Made by a program: the position numbers and the translations under genes. From Candidatus Endomicrobiellum cryptotermitis (lineage in GTDB: Bacteria; Elusimicrobiota; Endomicrobiia; Endomicrobiales; Endomicrobiaceae): 59,104 nt of DNA. The stretch spans positions 1-59,104 of the forward strand of contig JAIRNY010000019.1 of the NCBI GenBank assembly GCA_031257835.1, in the 5' to 3' direction. This document shows positions 26,521 through 36,149 of this stretch, piece by piece (positions within the stretch are counted from its first letter, which is position 1; every line of letters begins with the position of its first letter). The notes under the pieces are model-generated. The model did not search any database and was not told the origin of the DNA. It saw only the letters and a list, made by a program, of their open reading frames with translations.

Positions 26521-28317
26521 ATGGAAAGAAAGTATCAAACTGTAGTTATTGGTGCAGGGCACGCTGGTTGTGAAGCAGCTTTAGCTTCTGCGAGAATGGG
26601 ATTAAAAACACTTGTTATTACATTAAATGTTGACTCTATAGCAAGAATGCCTTGCAATCCTGCCATAGGAGGCATAGCTAAAGGACAAATGGTCAGAGAA
26701 ATTGACGCCATGGGTGGGGAAATGGGTTGGATAACTGATCATGCCGGCCTTCAGTTTAAAATTTTAAATAGTTCTAGAGGACCGGCAGTTTGGTCTCCAA
26801 GAGCACAATGTGATAAAGAGCTCTACTCTGTTTTAATGTCAAAATCTCTTCAACATCAATCAAACTTGGATATATTGCAATCTGAAGCAACGTCTCTAAT
26901 AGTAAAAAATGGAAAAGTTTGTGGAGTTAAAATTCTTACAGGTGAAACAATAGAAACAGAAGCTGTTGTAGTCACAACCGGAACATTTTTAAAAGGAACC
27001 ATACATCTTGGCAAAATGTATTTTGAAGGCGGGAGGTTTAATGAAAGGCCTGCTTCTTATCTTTCAAAATCACTAACCGAAGATGCTGGATTAAAACTTG
27101 GAAGATTCAAAACAACAACAACTCCAAGAATTAATACTTTATCAATAGACTATTCAAAAATGACAGAACAATCAGGAGATGAAAAACCAAAACCATTTTC
27201 ACACTTTACAGAAGTAAAATCTTGGAGAAAAAATTTAAAGCAACTTTCTTGCTGGCTTACATACACAAACCCAACAACACACAAAATTGTTGGAGATAAT
27301 TTGGGTCTTTCTTCAATTGATATAGGTGAAGTAAACAGCAAAAGTCCAAGATATTGCCCTGCTATAGAAGAAAAAATTGAACGCTATCCAGAAAAAACAA
27401 GCCATCATATTTTCGTAGAGCCTGAAGGATATAATACAAATGAAGTATACTTAAACGGTTTATATACTGGCCTTCCTTTTGATTTACAACAGCAGATGAT
27501 TAATTCTATAGCTGGTCTTGAAAATGCAAAAGTTATACGTTATGGGTACGCTATTGAGTACGATTATTCATGCCCATTACAAATAACGAAATCTTTAGAA
27601 ACAAAAACTTGCAAAAACCTTTTCTTAGGTGGACAAATTAACGGAACAACTGGGTATGAAGAAGCTGCATCTCAAGGTTTTGTAGCTGGTGTAAACGCTG
27701 CTTTGAAAGTTTTAGGTAAAGGCTCTTTTATACTTAAAAGAAATGAGTCTTATATAGGGATATTAATAGACGATATTACAACAAGAGGAATGGACGAACC
27801 TTACAGAATGTTTACCTCTAGAGCAGAGTATAGACTCTCTATAAGAAACGATAACGCTGATTTAAGACTTATGGATATAGGACATTCTATAGGGCTTATT
27901 TCTGATAAAAGTTATAAGGAATTTGAACTTTATAGAAACACTTTAAACGATATATATAACAACGATACTAATAATCTTCCAACAGACCAAGATTTATCGC
28001 CATGGTCATTAGAAAAAGCAAAAGAAGAAGTTTATATTTATAAAAAATATGAAGGCTATATTGAAATACAAGACAAAATGGCAAAGAAAGTAAAGAAAAA
28101 TGAAGATAAAAAGATCCCTGTTGATTTTGATTATACCAAGATAAATTCTTTATCTGCAGAAACAAAGCAAAGACTTATGCAAGTACGTCCACAAACAATA
28201 GGACAAGCTTCAAGAGTACATGCTATTAAGCCTTCTGATATAGCTATAATAACAATACATCTGGAAAAGCAAAAAAAGGAGAGTAAACAGAAGAAGTATG
28301 AAAACCACAATAGTTGA
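26521..28317 (+). CDS. mnmG: tRNA U34 carboxymethylaminomethyl synthesis enzyme MnmG
   Basis: MnmG (GidA), 598 residues, acts with MnmE to modify wobble U34 of several tRNAs. The FAD-binding GAGHAGCEAA is at residues 11-20. Further signatures are NPAIGGIAKG, FKTTTTPRI, the GGQINGTTGYEEAA block and the EYRLSIRNDNADLRL region. It opens a plus-strand operon and overlaps the next gene by 20 bases. Confidence 0.97.
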   Translation: MERKYQTVVIGAGHAGCEAALASARMGLKTLVITLNVDSIARMPCNPAIGGIAKGQMVREIDAMGGEMGWITDHAGLQFKILNSSRGPAVWSPRAQCDKELYSVLMSKSLQHQSNLDILQSEATSLIVKNGKVCGVKILTGETIETEAVVVTTGTFLKGTIHLGKMYFEGGRFNERPASYLSKSLTEDAGLKLGRFKTTTTPRINTLSIDYSKMTEQSGDEKPKPFSHFTEVKSWRKNLKQLSCWLTYTNPTTHKIVGDNLGLSSIDIGEVNSKSPRYCPAIEEKIERYPEKTSHHIFVEPEGYNTNEVYLNGLYTGLPFDLQQQMINSIAGLENAKVIRYGYAIEYDYSCPLQITKSLETKTCKNLFLGGQINGTTGYEEAASQGFVAGVNAALKVLGKGSFILKRNESYIGILIDDITTRGMDEPYRMFTSRAEYRLSIRNDNADLRLMDIGHSIGLISDKSYKEFELYRNTLNDIYNNDTNNLPTDQDLSPWSLEKAKEEVYIYKKYEGYIEIQDKMAKKVKKNEDKKIPVDFDYTKINSLSAETKQRLMQVRPQTIGQASRVHAIKPSDIAIITIHLEKQKKESKQKKYENHNS

Positions 28318-29095
28318 TATATATTTTTTTACAGGTACAGGGAACACTTTTCTTGCTGCATCAAAAATTGCCCAAACTCTTGAAAGTTACAATTGTAAAG
28401 TAAACGTGTTTGATATGGCAAAAATTGATGCTAAATCAGTAAATTTATCCCATACAATAGGCATAGGTTTTCCTACTGCATTTTGGAACACGTACCCTAT
28501 TGTTAAAAATTTTATAAATGCTTTACCTAACGATATAGCCGGTATTACTGAAATTTTTGTATTTACCACTATGGGAAATTCATCTTTAAAAACAGCATCT
28601 AATTTTGGTCTTATTCTTAAAAGTAAAGGATATAAATTAATAGGAGTTAATGGTTTTTTAATGCCCAATAATTTTATAGCTGTACAAAACGAAACCAAAA
28701 ATGTTAAAAAAAGAGAAAAAGCTTATAAACAAATAGAAATTTTTGCAAAAAATTTAATTAACACAAACGCAAAACCTATAAAAACAAACCTGTTTTTCAA
28801 ATTATGCTTTGCTATCACAAGTTTCATAACTGATAGATGGAAAAGTAAATTATTTCAAAAAATTGTTAAATTTAAAGTTAAAGAAAACAAATGTACTAAA
28901 TGTGGACTTTGTGCTCAACTCTGCCCAACAAAAAACATTGTAATTAAAGAAAATTACCCGATATTTAAAGCTCAAAATTGTCAAATATGTATGAGATGCA
29001 TATCTTATTGCCCTCAAAAAGCAATAAAATCTTTTTTACTAAGAAAAACGTACCGAGCTTTAACCGACCAGGAACTTAAAAAATGCTTTTTTTAG
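28298..29095 (+). CDS. EFR1-type flavodoxin-ferredoxin fusion protein
   Basis: The N-terminal half is a flavodoxin domain with FMN phosphate loop TGTGNT (residues 12-17). The C-terminal part has two 4Fe-4S motifs: CTKCGLCAQLCP (199-210) and CQICMRCISYCP (228-239). Such fusions (265 residues, normal length) are electron carriers of anaerobes with mostly unassigned partners. The gene overlaps mnmG by 20 bases and the next gene by 13, so it is tightly coupled. The ribosome-binding site lies inside the mnmG end (AGAAGAAG). Confidence 0.9.
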   Translation: MKTTIVDIYFFTGTGNTFLAASKIAQTLESYNCKVNVFDMAKIDAKSVNLSHTIGIGFPTAFWNTYPIVKNFINALPNDIAGITEIFVFTTMGNSSLKTASNFGLILKSKGYKLIGVNGFLMPNNFIAVQNETKNVKKREKAYKQIEIFAKNLINTNAKPIKTNLFFKLCFAITSFITDRWKSKLFQKIVKFKVKENKCTKCGLCAQLCPTKNIVIKENYPIFKAQNCQICMRCISYCPQKAIKSFLLRKTYRALTDQELKKCFF

Positions 29096-29343
29096 ATATA
29101 TTAGGATTTACAGCAGGGTTCTTTTCCATGGTAATTTTTGTCCCACAAGTTTATAAAACTTGGAAAAATAAATCTGCTAAGGGTGTTTCTATTCAAACGT
29201 TTATAATATGCACAATAAGCAATATCTTATGGATAATTTATGGAATATCTCTAAAAGAACCTGCTATTTATGTAACAAATATTGTCATACTTTTTCTTGC
29301 TTTGACACAAATTGTTCTAAAAATTAAATATGATATTTTTTAA
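29083..29343 (+). CDS. SemiSWEET-type sugar transporter
   Basis: An 86-residue, three-helix membrane protein with the PQ-loop signature FVPQVYKTWKNKSAKGVS in helix 1 and a conserved asparagine in SNILWIIYG. SemiSWEETs dimerise to move sugars down their gradient across the inner membrane. The ATG lies in the last codons of the flavodoxin-ferredoxin gene (13-base overlap). In a host-associated cell this may let glucose or another sugar enter passively; the substrate cannot be told from sequence. Confidence 0.87.
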   Translation: MLFLDILGFTAGFFSMVIFVPQVYKTWKNKSAKGVSIQTFIICTISNILWIIYGISLKEPAIYVTNIVILFLALTQIVLKIKYDIF

Positions 29344-29379
29344 AAAAAATTAAACTATTTAGATTAAAAAAATATTTAT

Positions 29380-30129
29380 ATGTGCAATATTTCAATATTT
29401 AAACAATTTCAAGATTATGCTAAAGCAAATATAATCTCTTTGTTATCGGAAGAAATGATAAAAAAGTTTGAAATATACTTTAACAAACTTATAGAATGGG
29501 ACAAAAAATTTAACCTTATATCTTATAAAACAGAAAAAGACATACTCTATAGACACTTTTGTGACTGTCTTTATAGCGCAAAAGCATTAAACGAGTTAGC
29601 AGCAAACTCTGACAATGTAAAAGTGGTAGATTTGGGTACTGGCTCAGGTATGCCAGGAATACCTGTAAAAATTGTGCTTCCTAACATCCAAATTACCTTA
29701 GTTGAATCTATAACAAAAAAATGTAAATTCCTTGAGAATGTAAACAACAAACTAAATTCTAATATAGAAATACTAAATACACGAGCAGAAGAATTAGGGC
29801 AAAATCCAAAACATAGAAACAAATATGATTTTGTTTTATCTAGAGCTATATGTAAATTTTCTCCCAATTTAGAAATTTCAATTCCTCTATTAAAAGTGAG
29901 TGGTTATTTTATAGTACACAAAACTAAAGATTCAACATTAAGTTTAGAAGAGGGTTTACCGTCTGTAGAAAATGCTCTTAAACATCTTGGAGCAAAACTA
30001 GAAAAAACTATACCTTACAATTTACCTAATCAAGAGTTAAGTTACTGTATTTTAGTGTTTAAAAAGTATAAGGATACACCTACACAATTTCCTAGAAAAG
30101 TTGGCGTACCAGAAAAGAAACCCTTGTAA
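29380..30129 (+). CDS. rsmG: 16S rRNA (guanine527-N7)-methyltransferase
   Basis: RsmG (GidB), 249 residues, methylates G527 of 16S rRNA. The SAM-binding VVDLGTGSGMPGIPVKIV is clear, with the preceding NLISYKTEKDILYRH and the SRAICKF strand. The C-terminal 35 residues are longer than usual and lysine/proline-rich. It ends the mnmG operon, separated from the SemiSWEET gene by 36 bases. Confidence 0.93.
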   Translation: MCNISIFKQFQDYAKANIISLLSEEMIKKFEIYFNKLIEWDKKFNLISYKTEKDILYRHFCDCLYSAKALNELAANSDNVKVVDLGTGSGMPGIPVKIVLPNIQITLVESITKKCKFLENVNNKLNSNIEILNTRAEELGQNPKHRNKYDFVLSRAICKFSPNLEISIPLLKVSGYFIVHKTKDSTLSLEEGLPSVENALKHLGAKLEKTIPYNLPNQELSYCILVFKKYKDTPTQFPRKVGVPEKKPL

Positions 30130-30145
30130 TCAGAGTTTTTTATAG

Positions 30146-31033
30146 TTATTTATCTTTAAAAATTTCTGACATATCTTTAGGTAAAGGCGCTGTAAAAGTA
30201 ATTTCCTTTGAAGTTCTTGGATGAGTAAACGTTATATTATAAGCGTGTAACATTTGCCTTGTATACCTTCTACCATTTATTGTATCTGGACCACCATATT
30301 GAAAGTCCCCTACAACTGGATGGTTGATATATTTCATATGACTTCTTATCTGATGAGTTCTACCTGTAATAATCCTTACTTCCAAGAGACTATACCCATC
30401 TTTCCTAGAAATAACTTTAAACTCTGTTATTGCCATTTTTTTTGCCAAAGAATTTACAGATATCAATTTTCTATTCTGTGGCGATCTCCCAAGAGGAGCT
30501 TCTATACGACCTCTGTTTTCAACAATTGTACCTTTTACTACCGCATAATATATTTTTTTTACTACTCTATTTTGTAATTGTTTAGAAATACTTATTTTAG
30601 ACTTTTCATTTTTAGCAAAAACTATAAGTCCTGAAGTGTCTTTATCAAGCCTATGAACTAAATAAGGATTATATTTCTCCTTTGAATGAGCAACTATTGC
30701 ATTAAGAAGAGTTCCAGAAGTATGGCCGTATGATGGATGTACAACAATACCAGGTTGCTTGTTTATTATTATTATATCGTTATCTTCATATATAATATCA
30801 AGTTTTATATTTTCTGGGTCTATTTGAACAATTTTTTCTTTCCCAAATTCAAAAGCAATAATATCGTTATATTTTAATTTGTAGCTTGGCAAAACTGGTT
30901 TGCCGTTTACAAAAATTTTCTGTTCTCTTGCAACTTTTTGAAAATATGAGCGCGAATAATCTTTATACGCAGAAGCTAAATAAGAGTCTACCCTTTCTTT
31001 GTCAAGTTTTTGGTAGTATAGATTTTCTTGCAT
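30146..31033 (-). CDS. rluD: Ribosomal large subunit pseudouridine synthase (RluD family)
   Basis: An S4 domain (SRSYFQKVAREQKIFVNGKPV) precedes the RluA/RluD catalytic domain with the active aspartate in HRLDKDTSGL and the RTHQIRSHM motif. It isomerises uridines in 23S rRNA. I start it at the ATG at 31033, because GGAG lies about 8 bases before it; a TTG five codons upstream would contain that site. It overlaps the end of lgt by about 30 bases. Confidence 0.92.
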   Translation of the reverse strand: MQENLYYQKLDKERVDSYLASAYKDYSRSYFQKVAREQKIFVNGKPVLPSYKLKYNDIIAFEFGKEKIVQIDPENIKLDIIYEDNDIIIINKQPGIVVHPSYGHTSGTLLNAIVAHSKEKYNPYLVHRLDKDTSGLIVFAKNEKSKISISKQLQNRVVKKIYYAVVKGTIVENRGRIEAPLGRSPQNRKLISVNSLAKKMAITEFKVISRKDGYSLLEVRIITGRTHQIRSHMKYINHPVVGDFQYGGPDTINGRRYTRQMLHAYNITFTHPRTSKEITFTAPLPKDMSEIFKDK

Positions 31034-31772
31034 ATATAAATACTCCAATTATTAACAAAATTATAGATATATTTTGAGAAATTGATAGTCCAAAATATTG
31101 CAGACCTCTATCATCACCTCTAAAACATTCCACTATAAACCTTAAAATACCGTATAAGATTAAATAAACAGCAAGGACATTTCCAACTTCTCTTTGTTTT
31201 TTTGCATAAAAAAATAATATAAGAAATATACAAAAGTTCCCTAAAAATTCGTAAATTTGTGTTGGATGTAAATGCTCACCTAAAACTGCTAAAGATTGTT
31301 TATCTTTAAAAACAATAGCCCAAGGCAAGCTAGTTTCTTTACCATAACAACATCCTGCAAAAAAGCACCCTATCCTACCTATAGAATGTCCTAAAGCAAG
31401 AGCTGGAGCAAAAAAATCGCCAAGATATAAAACCTGCACATTTTTAACCTTACAATATATTATTGCAAAAATAGTTACAGTTAAAAATCCACCATAATAC
31501 ACTAATCCGCCTTGCCAAACTTTAAAAATATCTAAAGGATTAGCAATATATTCTTTTATATTTGTAAAAATATAAAAAATCCTAGCACCAACAATACCAA
31601 AAAGTATCAAATATAATAAAAAAGAGTAAAGCTCATCTTGAGGAAAAATTTCTGATTTTGATTTATTTAGAAAATAAGAAAGATAATAAATCGAAACAAT
31701 AAAAGCTAAAGCTACAAAAAGTCCATATGAAAATATTTTAAAATTACCGAAACTAAAAAGAATTGGGTACAT
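31002..31772 (-). CDS. lgt: Prolipoprotein diacylglyceryl transferase
   Basis: Lgt attaches diacylglycerol from phosphatidylglycerol to the lipobox cysteine. The 256-residue, seven-helix protein has GHSIGRIGCFFAGCCYG (the Lgt signature region), HPTQIYEFLG and the C-terminal RGDDRG segment. It follows lspA by 11 bases, putting two steps of lipoprotein maturation in one operon, with lnt elsewhere in the window. Confidence 0.95.
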   Translation of the reverse strand: MYPILFSFGNFKIFSYGLFVALAFIVSIYYLSYFLNKSKSEIFPQDELYSFLLYLILFGIVGARIFYIFTNIKEYIANPLDIFKVWQGGLVYYGGFLTVTIFAIIYCKVKNVQVLYLGDFFAPALALGHSIGRIGCFFAGCCYGKETSLPWAIVFKDKQSLAVLGEHLHPTQIYEFLGNFCIFLILFFYAKKQREVGNVLAVYLILYGILRFIVECFRGDDRGLQYFGLSISQNISIILLIIGVFIYARKSILPKT

Positions 31773-31783
31773 AATCTATACCT

Positions 31784-32248
31784 TTATTGTCTATTACTAA
31801 GTATAAGAACATCAAAAAAGAGAATACAAACAGCTATAAAAATGCAAGAATCTGCAAAATTAAAAGAAGGCCATCTTAAAGAACCAATACCAAAATCTAA
31901 AAAATCTACAACTGCTCCCCTAAATATTCTATCTATAAGATTGCCGATCCCACCTGACACTATAAGACAACAGGAATATTGCCATATTCTATTTATTTTA
32001 TTCCAAGATTTACAAAAAAACATAACCATAAGAGTTAAAGCAATAAATATTATTAAAGAAAATATAAAATTTTGACCTTGGAACATGCTAAAAGCTGTAC
32101 CTGTATTTCTAATATTTACAATATTAAAAAAATCAAAAAAAGATATTATGTTCACAAAATGACCATAATTAATAAAAGTGCTCGCAAGATACTTTGTGAT
32201 TTGATCTATAATAAGTAAAACTATGCCCAAAATAATAGGTTTTTTCAT
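31784..32248 (-). CDS. lspA: Lipoprotein signal peptidase
   Basis: LspA cleaves the signal peptide of diacylglyceryl-prolipoproteins. Four membrane helices are visible. The conserved NTGTAFS, GNLIDRIFRGAVVDFLDF and NFADSCIF motifs supply the two catalytic aspartates. I choose the ATG at 32248 (protein begins MKKPIILG, the usual start); an earlier ATG at 32266 lies inside ileS. The start sits at the end of ileS, as in many bacteria. Confidence 0.95.
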   Translation of the reverse strand: MKKPIILGIVLLIIDQITKYLASTFINYGHFVNIISFFDFFNIVNIRNTGTAFSMFQGQNFIFSLIIFIALTLMVMFFCKSWNKINRIWQYSCCLIVSGGIGNLIDRIFRGAVVDFLDFGIGSLRWPSFNFADSCIFIAVCILFFDVLILSNRQ

Positions 32249-35031
32249 TTTATTAGTTCTGAACATCTAGGACATAAATCTTCAACTACATTATTTATAT
32301 GCCTCCAACACCTTGCACATTTTTCATACTCTGACTTTTTTGCTTTTACAACTAACTCGTCTTCACTATTTGATGACTTAAGACTTATATCCCAACTACC
32401 TAAAACTAAACTTACAAGATTTTTATCTTTTAAAAAATCTAAATACTTTTTACCATAAGTTATCTCTAAAGCAGCCTCTAAATTTGAACCTATAATTTTA
32501 TCTTGTCTTAACTTTTCATAAACAGACAAGGCTTCCCTTCTTACGTCAAGAATTTTATTCCATTTATCCAATATTTCAGCCTGAAGAATAAATTTACTAT
32601 TCTCTACCGGAAAATCTGAAAGAAAAACCGACTCAGGCAAAGAAGAATCTATTTTTTTTAGTTCTTTAAAAGCTTCTTCACAAGTAAAAGATAGAATAGG
32701 AGCCATTAGCCTTATTATAACCGAACATATTATAAACATAGCAGACTGCGCACTTATTCTTTCTATACTATCTTTTTTATTACAATATAAAACATCTTTA
32801 AGAGCATCTAAATAAAATCCACTTAAAAAGACAGTACAAAAATTATTAATTGCTGTAGCTGCTTTATGAAACTCATAACTTTCATAAGAAGAAGAAACTA
32901 CAGAAATTAAATATTGTAACTTACTAAGAGCGTATGTATCTATTTCTTGCATATCTTTAAATGCCAAAGATTTATCTAACCTAAAATCTCCCAAATTCCC
33001 AAGCAAGAATCTTAAAGTATTTCTAACTTTCCTATAACTATCACTTAATCCTTTTATAATCTCATCAGATATTCTAATATCTTCCTTATAATCACTTGAA
33101 GCTATCCATAAACGTACAACATCTGCACCATATTTATTTATTAATTGTTGGCTAGAAACAACATTACCTACAGACTTAGACATTTTTTTACCTTGCCCGT
33201 CTACAGTAAAACCATTTGTCAAAACGTTTCTATAAGGAGCAATCCCTTTAAGAGCAACTGATGGGATCATAGACGTTTGAAACCACCCACGATGTTGATC
33301 GCTACCTTCAAGATATAAATCTGCAGGAAACTCCAAATCTTTATAGTTCCCACGTGATAAAACAGCTTCATAAGAAACGCCTGCATCAAACCAAACATCA
33401 AGAATATCTTCTTCTTTTTTAAATGCAGAAGAACTACAAACAGAACATTTTGCATTTATACCACTTAAAAGCTCTTCTTCAGACATTTCAAACCACGAGT
33501 CTGAGCCTTTTTGCCCAAAAAGAGTCGATATTTTATTTATAACTTTCGGATCAACAAGTGGTTCTCCGCATGCCTTACAATAAAAGACTGGAATTGGCAC
33601 CCCCCATAAACGTTGACGACTTAAACACCAATCAGGACGAGTGCCCAACATAGAATTAATTCTACCTTCACTGTATTTTGGTATCCAATTTACATCTTTA
33701 ACACAATCCAATAACTTCTTCCTCAACTCATTATGATCTACAGACAAAAACCATTGAGGAGTAGCTCTAAAAATTATTGGTTTCTTACACCTCCAACAGT
33801 GAGGGTAAGAATGTTCCATTTTAACTTTTGCAAGAACTTTACCTTCTTTTTGAAGCTTTTCAATAATTATTGGATTAGCTTTAAAAATATGAATGTTTTC
33901 TAATTCCGGAACTTCCTTCGTATACAATCCTTTACCGTTAATAGGAGACAAAATTTCTAAACCATATTCTAATCCTGCGTGGTAATCTTCTGGGCCATGT
34001 CCAGGAGCAATATGCACTATACCAGTACCACCTTCCATACTTACAAATTCTGCAACAATACCTTGAGATTGTCTATGTTCAAGCAAAGGGTTTTGACATT
34101 TTATATTCACAAAATCAATCCCTTTAGATTCCATAAGTATTTTATAATCAACTGCTTCTATTGTATTTTTAACATTTTCTATTAACACTTTGGCAACTAT
34201 AATATTTTCATCTCTACCATCTTGCATTTTATAAACAACTGCTGCATATTCAGACTTTTCACTAAAAGCTAAAGCAACATTTGAAGGGAGCGTCCAAGGT
34301 GTTGTTGTCCAAATCAAAACAGAAAAACCTTTTAATAAAGACGCTCTTGTCTTAAGGATATCTGAAACAGACACAACTTTAAATTTTACAAAAATAGAAT
34401 CTGAAGAATGATCAGCATATTCAACTTCTGCGTCAGCCATAGCTGTTTCACATGTAGGACACCAATACACAGGCTTTTTTCTTCTATAAATAAAACCTTT
34501 TTCTACTAAATCTCCAAAAACTTTGACTATAGAAGACTCATACTTTGGATCTAAAGTTAGGTATGGATTGTCCCAATCTGCAAGCATACCAAGTCTTTGA
34601 AATTCTACTTTTTGTATTTCAACAAACTTTTTTGCAAAATCTGCAGCTTGTTTTCTAAAAGTTACCTTATTAACTTTATTTTTGTCAGTATTAAGCTCTT
34701 TTAAAGCAAGTTGCTCTATTGGAAGTCCATGGCAATCCCAACCTGGAGTAAATGGTACATAATTGCCTGACATAGAACGATACTTAATTATAAAATCTTT
34801 TAACACCTTATTAAGAGCTGTGCCTATATGTATATGAGCATTTGCATATGGAGGCCCATCATGAAAAATAAATTTTTCTTTTTTTTTATTCTTTATGCAA
34901 AGTTTTTCATAAAGCTTATTCTCATTCCATTCCTTCACAAAAAAAGGTTCTCTTTGAGATAGATTTGCTTTCATTTGAAAATCTGTCTTAGGGAGGTTCA
35001 CAGTTTTTGAATAATCTTTCTGCTCTGACAC
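32245..35031 (-). CDS. ileS: Isoleucyl-tRNA synthetase
   Basis: The 928-residue class I synthetase has its HIGH-type motif HIHIG at residues 66-70 and an intact GKKMSKSVGN. The editing domain has TTTPWTLPSN, and the C-terminal zinc finger CARCWRH...CPRC is present. Bacterial-type (not the eukaryotic-like, mupirocin-resistant form). It heads the ileS-lspA-lgt-rluD run. Confidence 0.97.
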   Translation of the reverse strand: MSEQKDYSKTVNLPKTDFQMKANLSQREPFFVKEWNENKLYEKLCIKNKKKEKFIFHDGPPYANAHIHIGTALNKVLKDFIIKYRSMSGNYVPFTPGWDCHGLPIEQLALKELNTDKNKVNKVTFRKQAADFAKKFVEIQKVEFQRLGMLADWDNPYLTLDPKYESSIVKVFGDLVEKGFIYRRKKPVYWCPTCETAMADAEVEYADHSSDSIFVKFKVVSVSDILKTRASLLKGFSVLIWTTTPWTLPSNVALAFSEKSEYAAVVYKMQDGRDENIIVAKVLIENVKNTIEAVDYKILMESKGIDFVNIKCQNPLLEHRQSQGIVAEFVSMEGGTGIVHIAPGHGPEDYHAGLEYGLEILSPINGKGLYTKEVPELENIHIFKANPIIIEKLQKEGKVLAKVKMEHSYPHCWRCKKPIIFRATPQWFLSVDHNELRKKLLDCVKDVNWIPKYSEGRINSMLGTRPDWCLSRQRLWGVPIPVFYCKACGEPLVDPKVINKISTLFGQKGSDSWFEMSEEELLSGINAKCSVCSSSAFKKEEDILDVWFDAGVSYEAVLSRGNYKDLEFPADLYLEGSDQHRGWFQTSMIPSVALKGIAPYRNVLTNGFTVDGQGKKMSKSVGNVVSSQQLINKYGADVVRLWIASSDYKEDIRISDEIIKGLSDSYRKVRNTLRFLLGNLGDFRLDKSLAFKDMQEIDTYALSKLQYLISVVSSSYESYEFHKAATAINNFCTVFLSGFYLDALKDVLYCNKKDSIERISAQSAMFIICSVIIRLMAPILSFTCEEAFKELKKIDSSLPESVFLSDFPVENSKFILQAEILDKWNKILDVRREALSVYEKLRQDKIIGSNLEAALEITYGKKYLDFLKDKNLVSLVLGSWDISLKSSNSEDELVVKAKKSEYEKCARCWRHINNVVEDLCPRCSELIK

Positions 35032-35057
35032 TTTTTATCCTTAAAATTCATAATAAA

Positions 35058-35321
35058 TTATGGTATTGTATCTAAAACTTCATTTAATTCTTCTTCTGAA
35101 CGACCTGTGATTTCAATAGTCTTTTCTCTTCCACGTTCGCCTTTTCTTAAAAAAATCATTGACCTTTTTACATCAAAAAAATCTACTAAAAAATCACAAA
35201 GATCCTGATTTGCTTTTCCGTCAACAGCAGGAGCTGCAATTTTTACTCTTAAAATAGAACCAACTCTACTTATCACTTCGTTCTTTTTTGAGTTAGGGAT
35301 AACTCTTACTTTTATAATCAT
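35058..35321 (-). CDS. DUF167 / YggU family protein
   Basis: An 87-residue protein with the family core VIPNSKKNEV, VKIAAPAVDGKANQDL and a GERGREKTIEI end. Its function is not established. It lies between proC and ileS and downstream of yggS, the conserved yggS-proC-yggU neighbourhood. Confidence 0.88.
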   Translation of the reverse strand: MIIKVRVIPNSKKNEVISRVGSILRVKIAAPAVDGKANQDLCDFLVDFFDVKRSMIFLRKGERGREKTIEITGRSEEELNEVLDTIP

Positions 35322-35336
35322 TACAATCTCCTTCTA

Positions 35337-36149
35337 TTACTTACTAAATTCTTTTGACCTTTTCATCGCTTCAAGCATAGCATTATAAACTATACCTGAA
35401 AGATTTTGAGATTCAAAATATTTTAAAGCAGCTTCTGTCGTACCTTTTGGAGATTTAACTTTCTCTTTTAAAGCTACTGCAGATTCATTTGTTATATCTA
35501 ACATTTTACCAGAACCATAAATTGTTTGTACTGCAAAACTTTTTGCCATTTCTTTACTCAATCCCAACTTAAAAGCAGAATCTTGTAAAAGCTCACAAAA
35601 ATAAAATATATAAGCAGGGCCAGAACCTGATAATGCTGTTACAATATCAAATTTTTCTTCATCAAGAATTTCTGCTTTACCTATAGCAACAAACAAATTT
35701 TTTGCTCTTTGCAGCTGCTCTCCTGAAACAAATCTACCCTTACATAAAGCAGTAGCACCACATCGCACTAAAGCAGGTGTATTAGGCATAGCCCTAATAA
35801 CTGCAACATCTTTTTTTATATTATCTTCAATAAATCTTGTGGTTATTCCAGCAGCTATTGAAATAATAATTGTATTTTTTTTTACAAAATTTTTTATTTC
35901 ACCAAAAACTTTCAAAACATTTTGAGGTTTTAGAGAAAGAAAAATAATATCAGCATCTATTAAAGCTTCACCTTTATCTTCTGCTATAGATACACCAAAC
36001 TGTTGTTGCAGATTTAAAACTTTCTCTTTTACAATATCATTACAAATAATGTTTTGAGCTTTTACAAGTTTGGCTTCTAAAAGACCACTGATAATGGCTT
36101 GGGCCATATTCCCTGAACCAATAAAAAAAAGTTTTTTACTTATTTCCAT
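35337..36149 (-). CDS. proC: Pyrroline-5-carboxylate reductase
   Basis: ProC reduces pyrroline-5-carboxylate to proline. The Rossmann start FFIGSGNMAQAI, the RAMPNTPALV segment and the C-terminal SGSGPAYIF and SPKGTTEAAL motifs are all present. I start at the ATG at 36149, which has GGAG 9-10 bases upstream; the ATG five codons earlier contains that site. Slight overlap with yggS. Confidence 0.94.
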   Translation of the reverse strand: MEISKKLFFIGSGNMAQAIISGLLEAKLVKAQNIICNDIVKEKVLNLQQQFGVSIAEDKGEALIDADIIFLSLKPQNVLKVFGEIKNFVKKNTIIISIAAGITTRFIEDNIKKDVAVIRAMPNTPALVRCGATALCKGRFVSGEQLQRAKNLFVAIGKAEILDEEKFDIVTALSGSGPAYIFYFCELLQDSAFKLGLSKEMAKSFAVQTIYGSGKMLDITNESAVALKEKVKSPKGTTEAALKYFESQNLSGIVYNAMLEAMKRSKEFSK

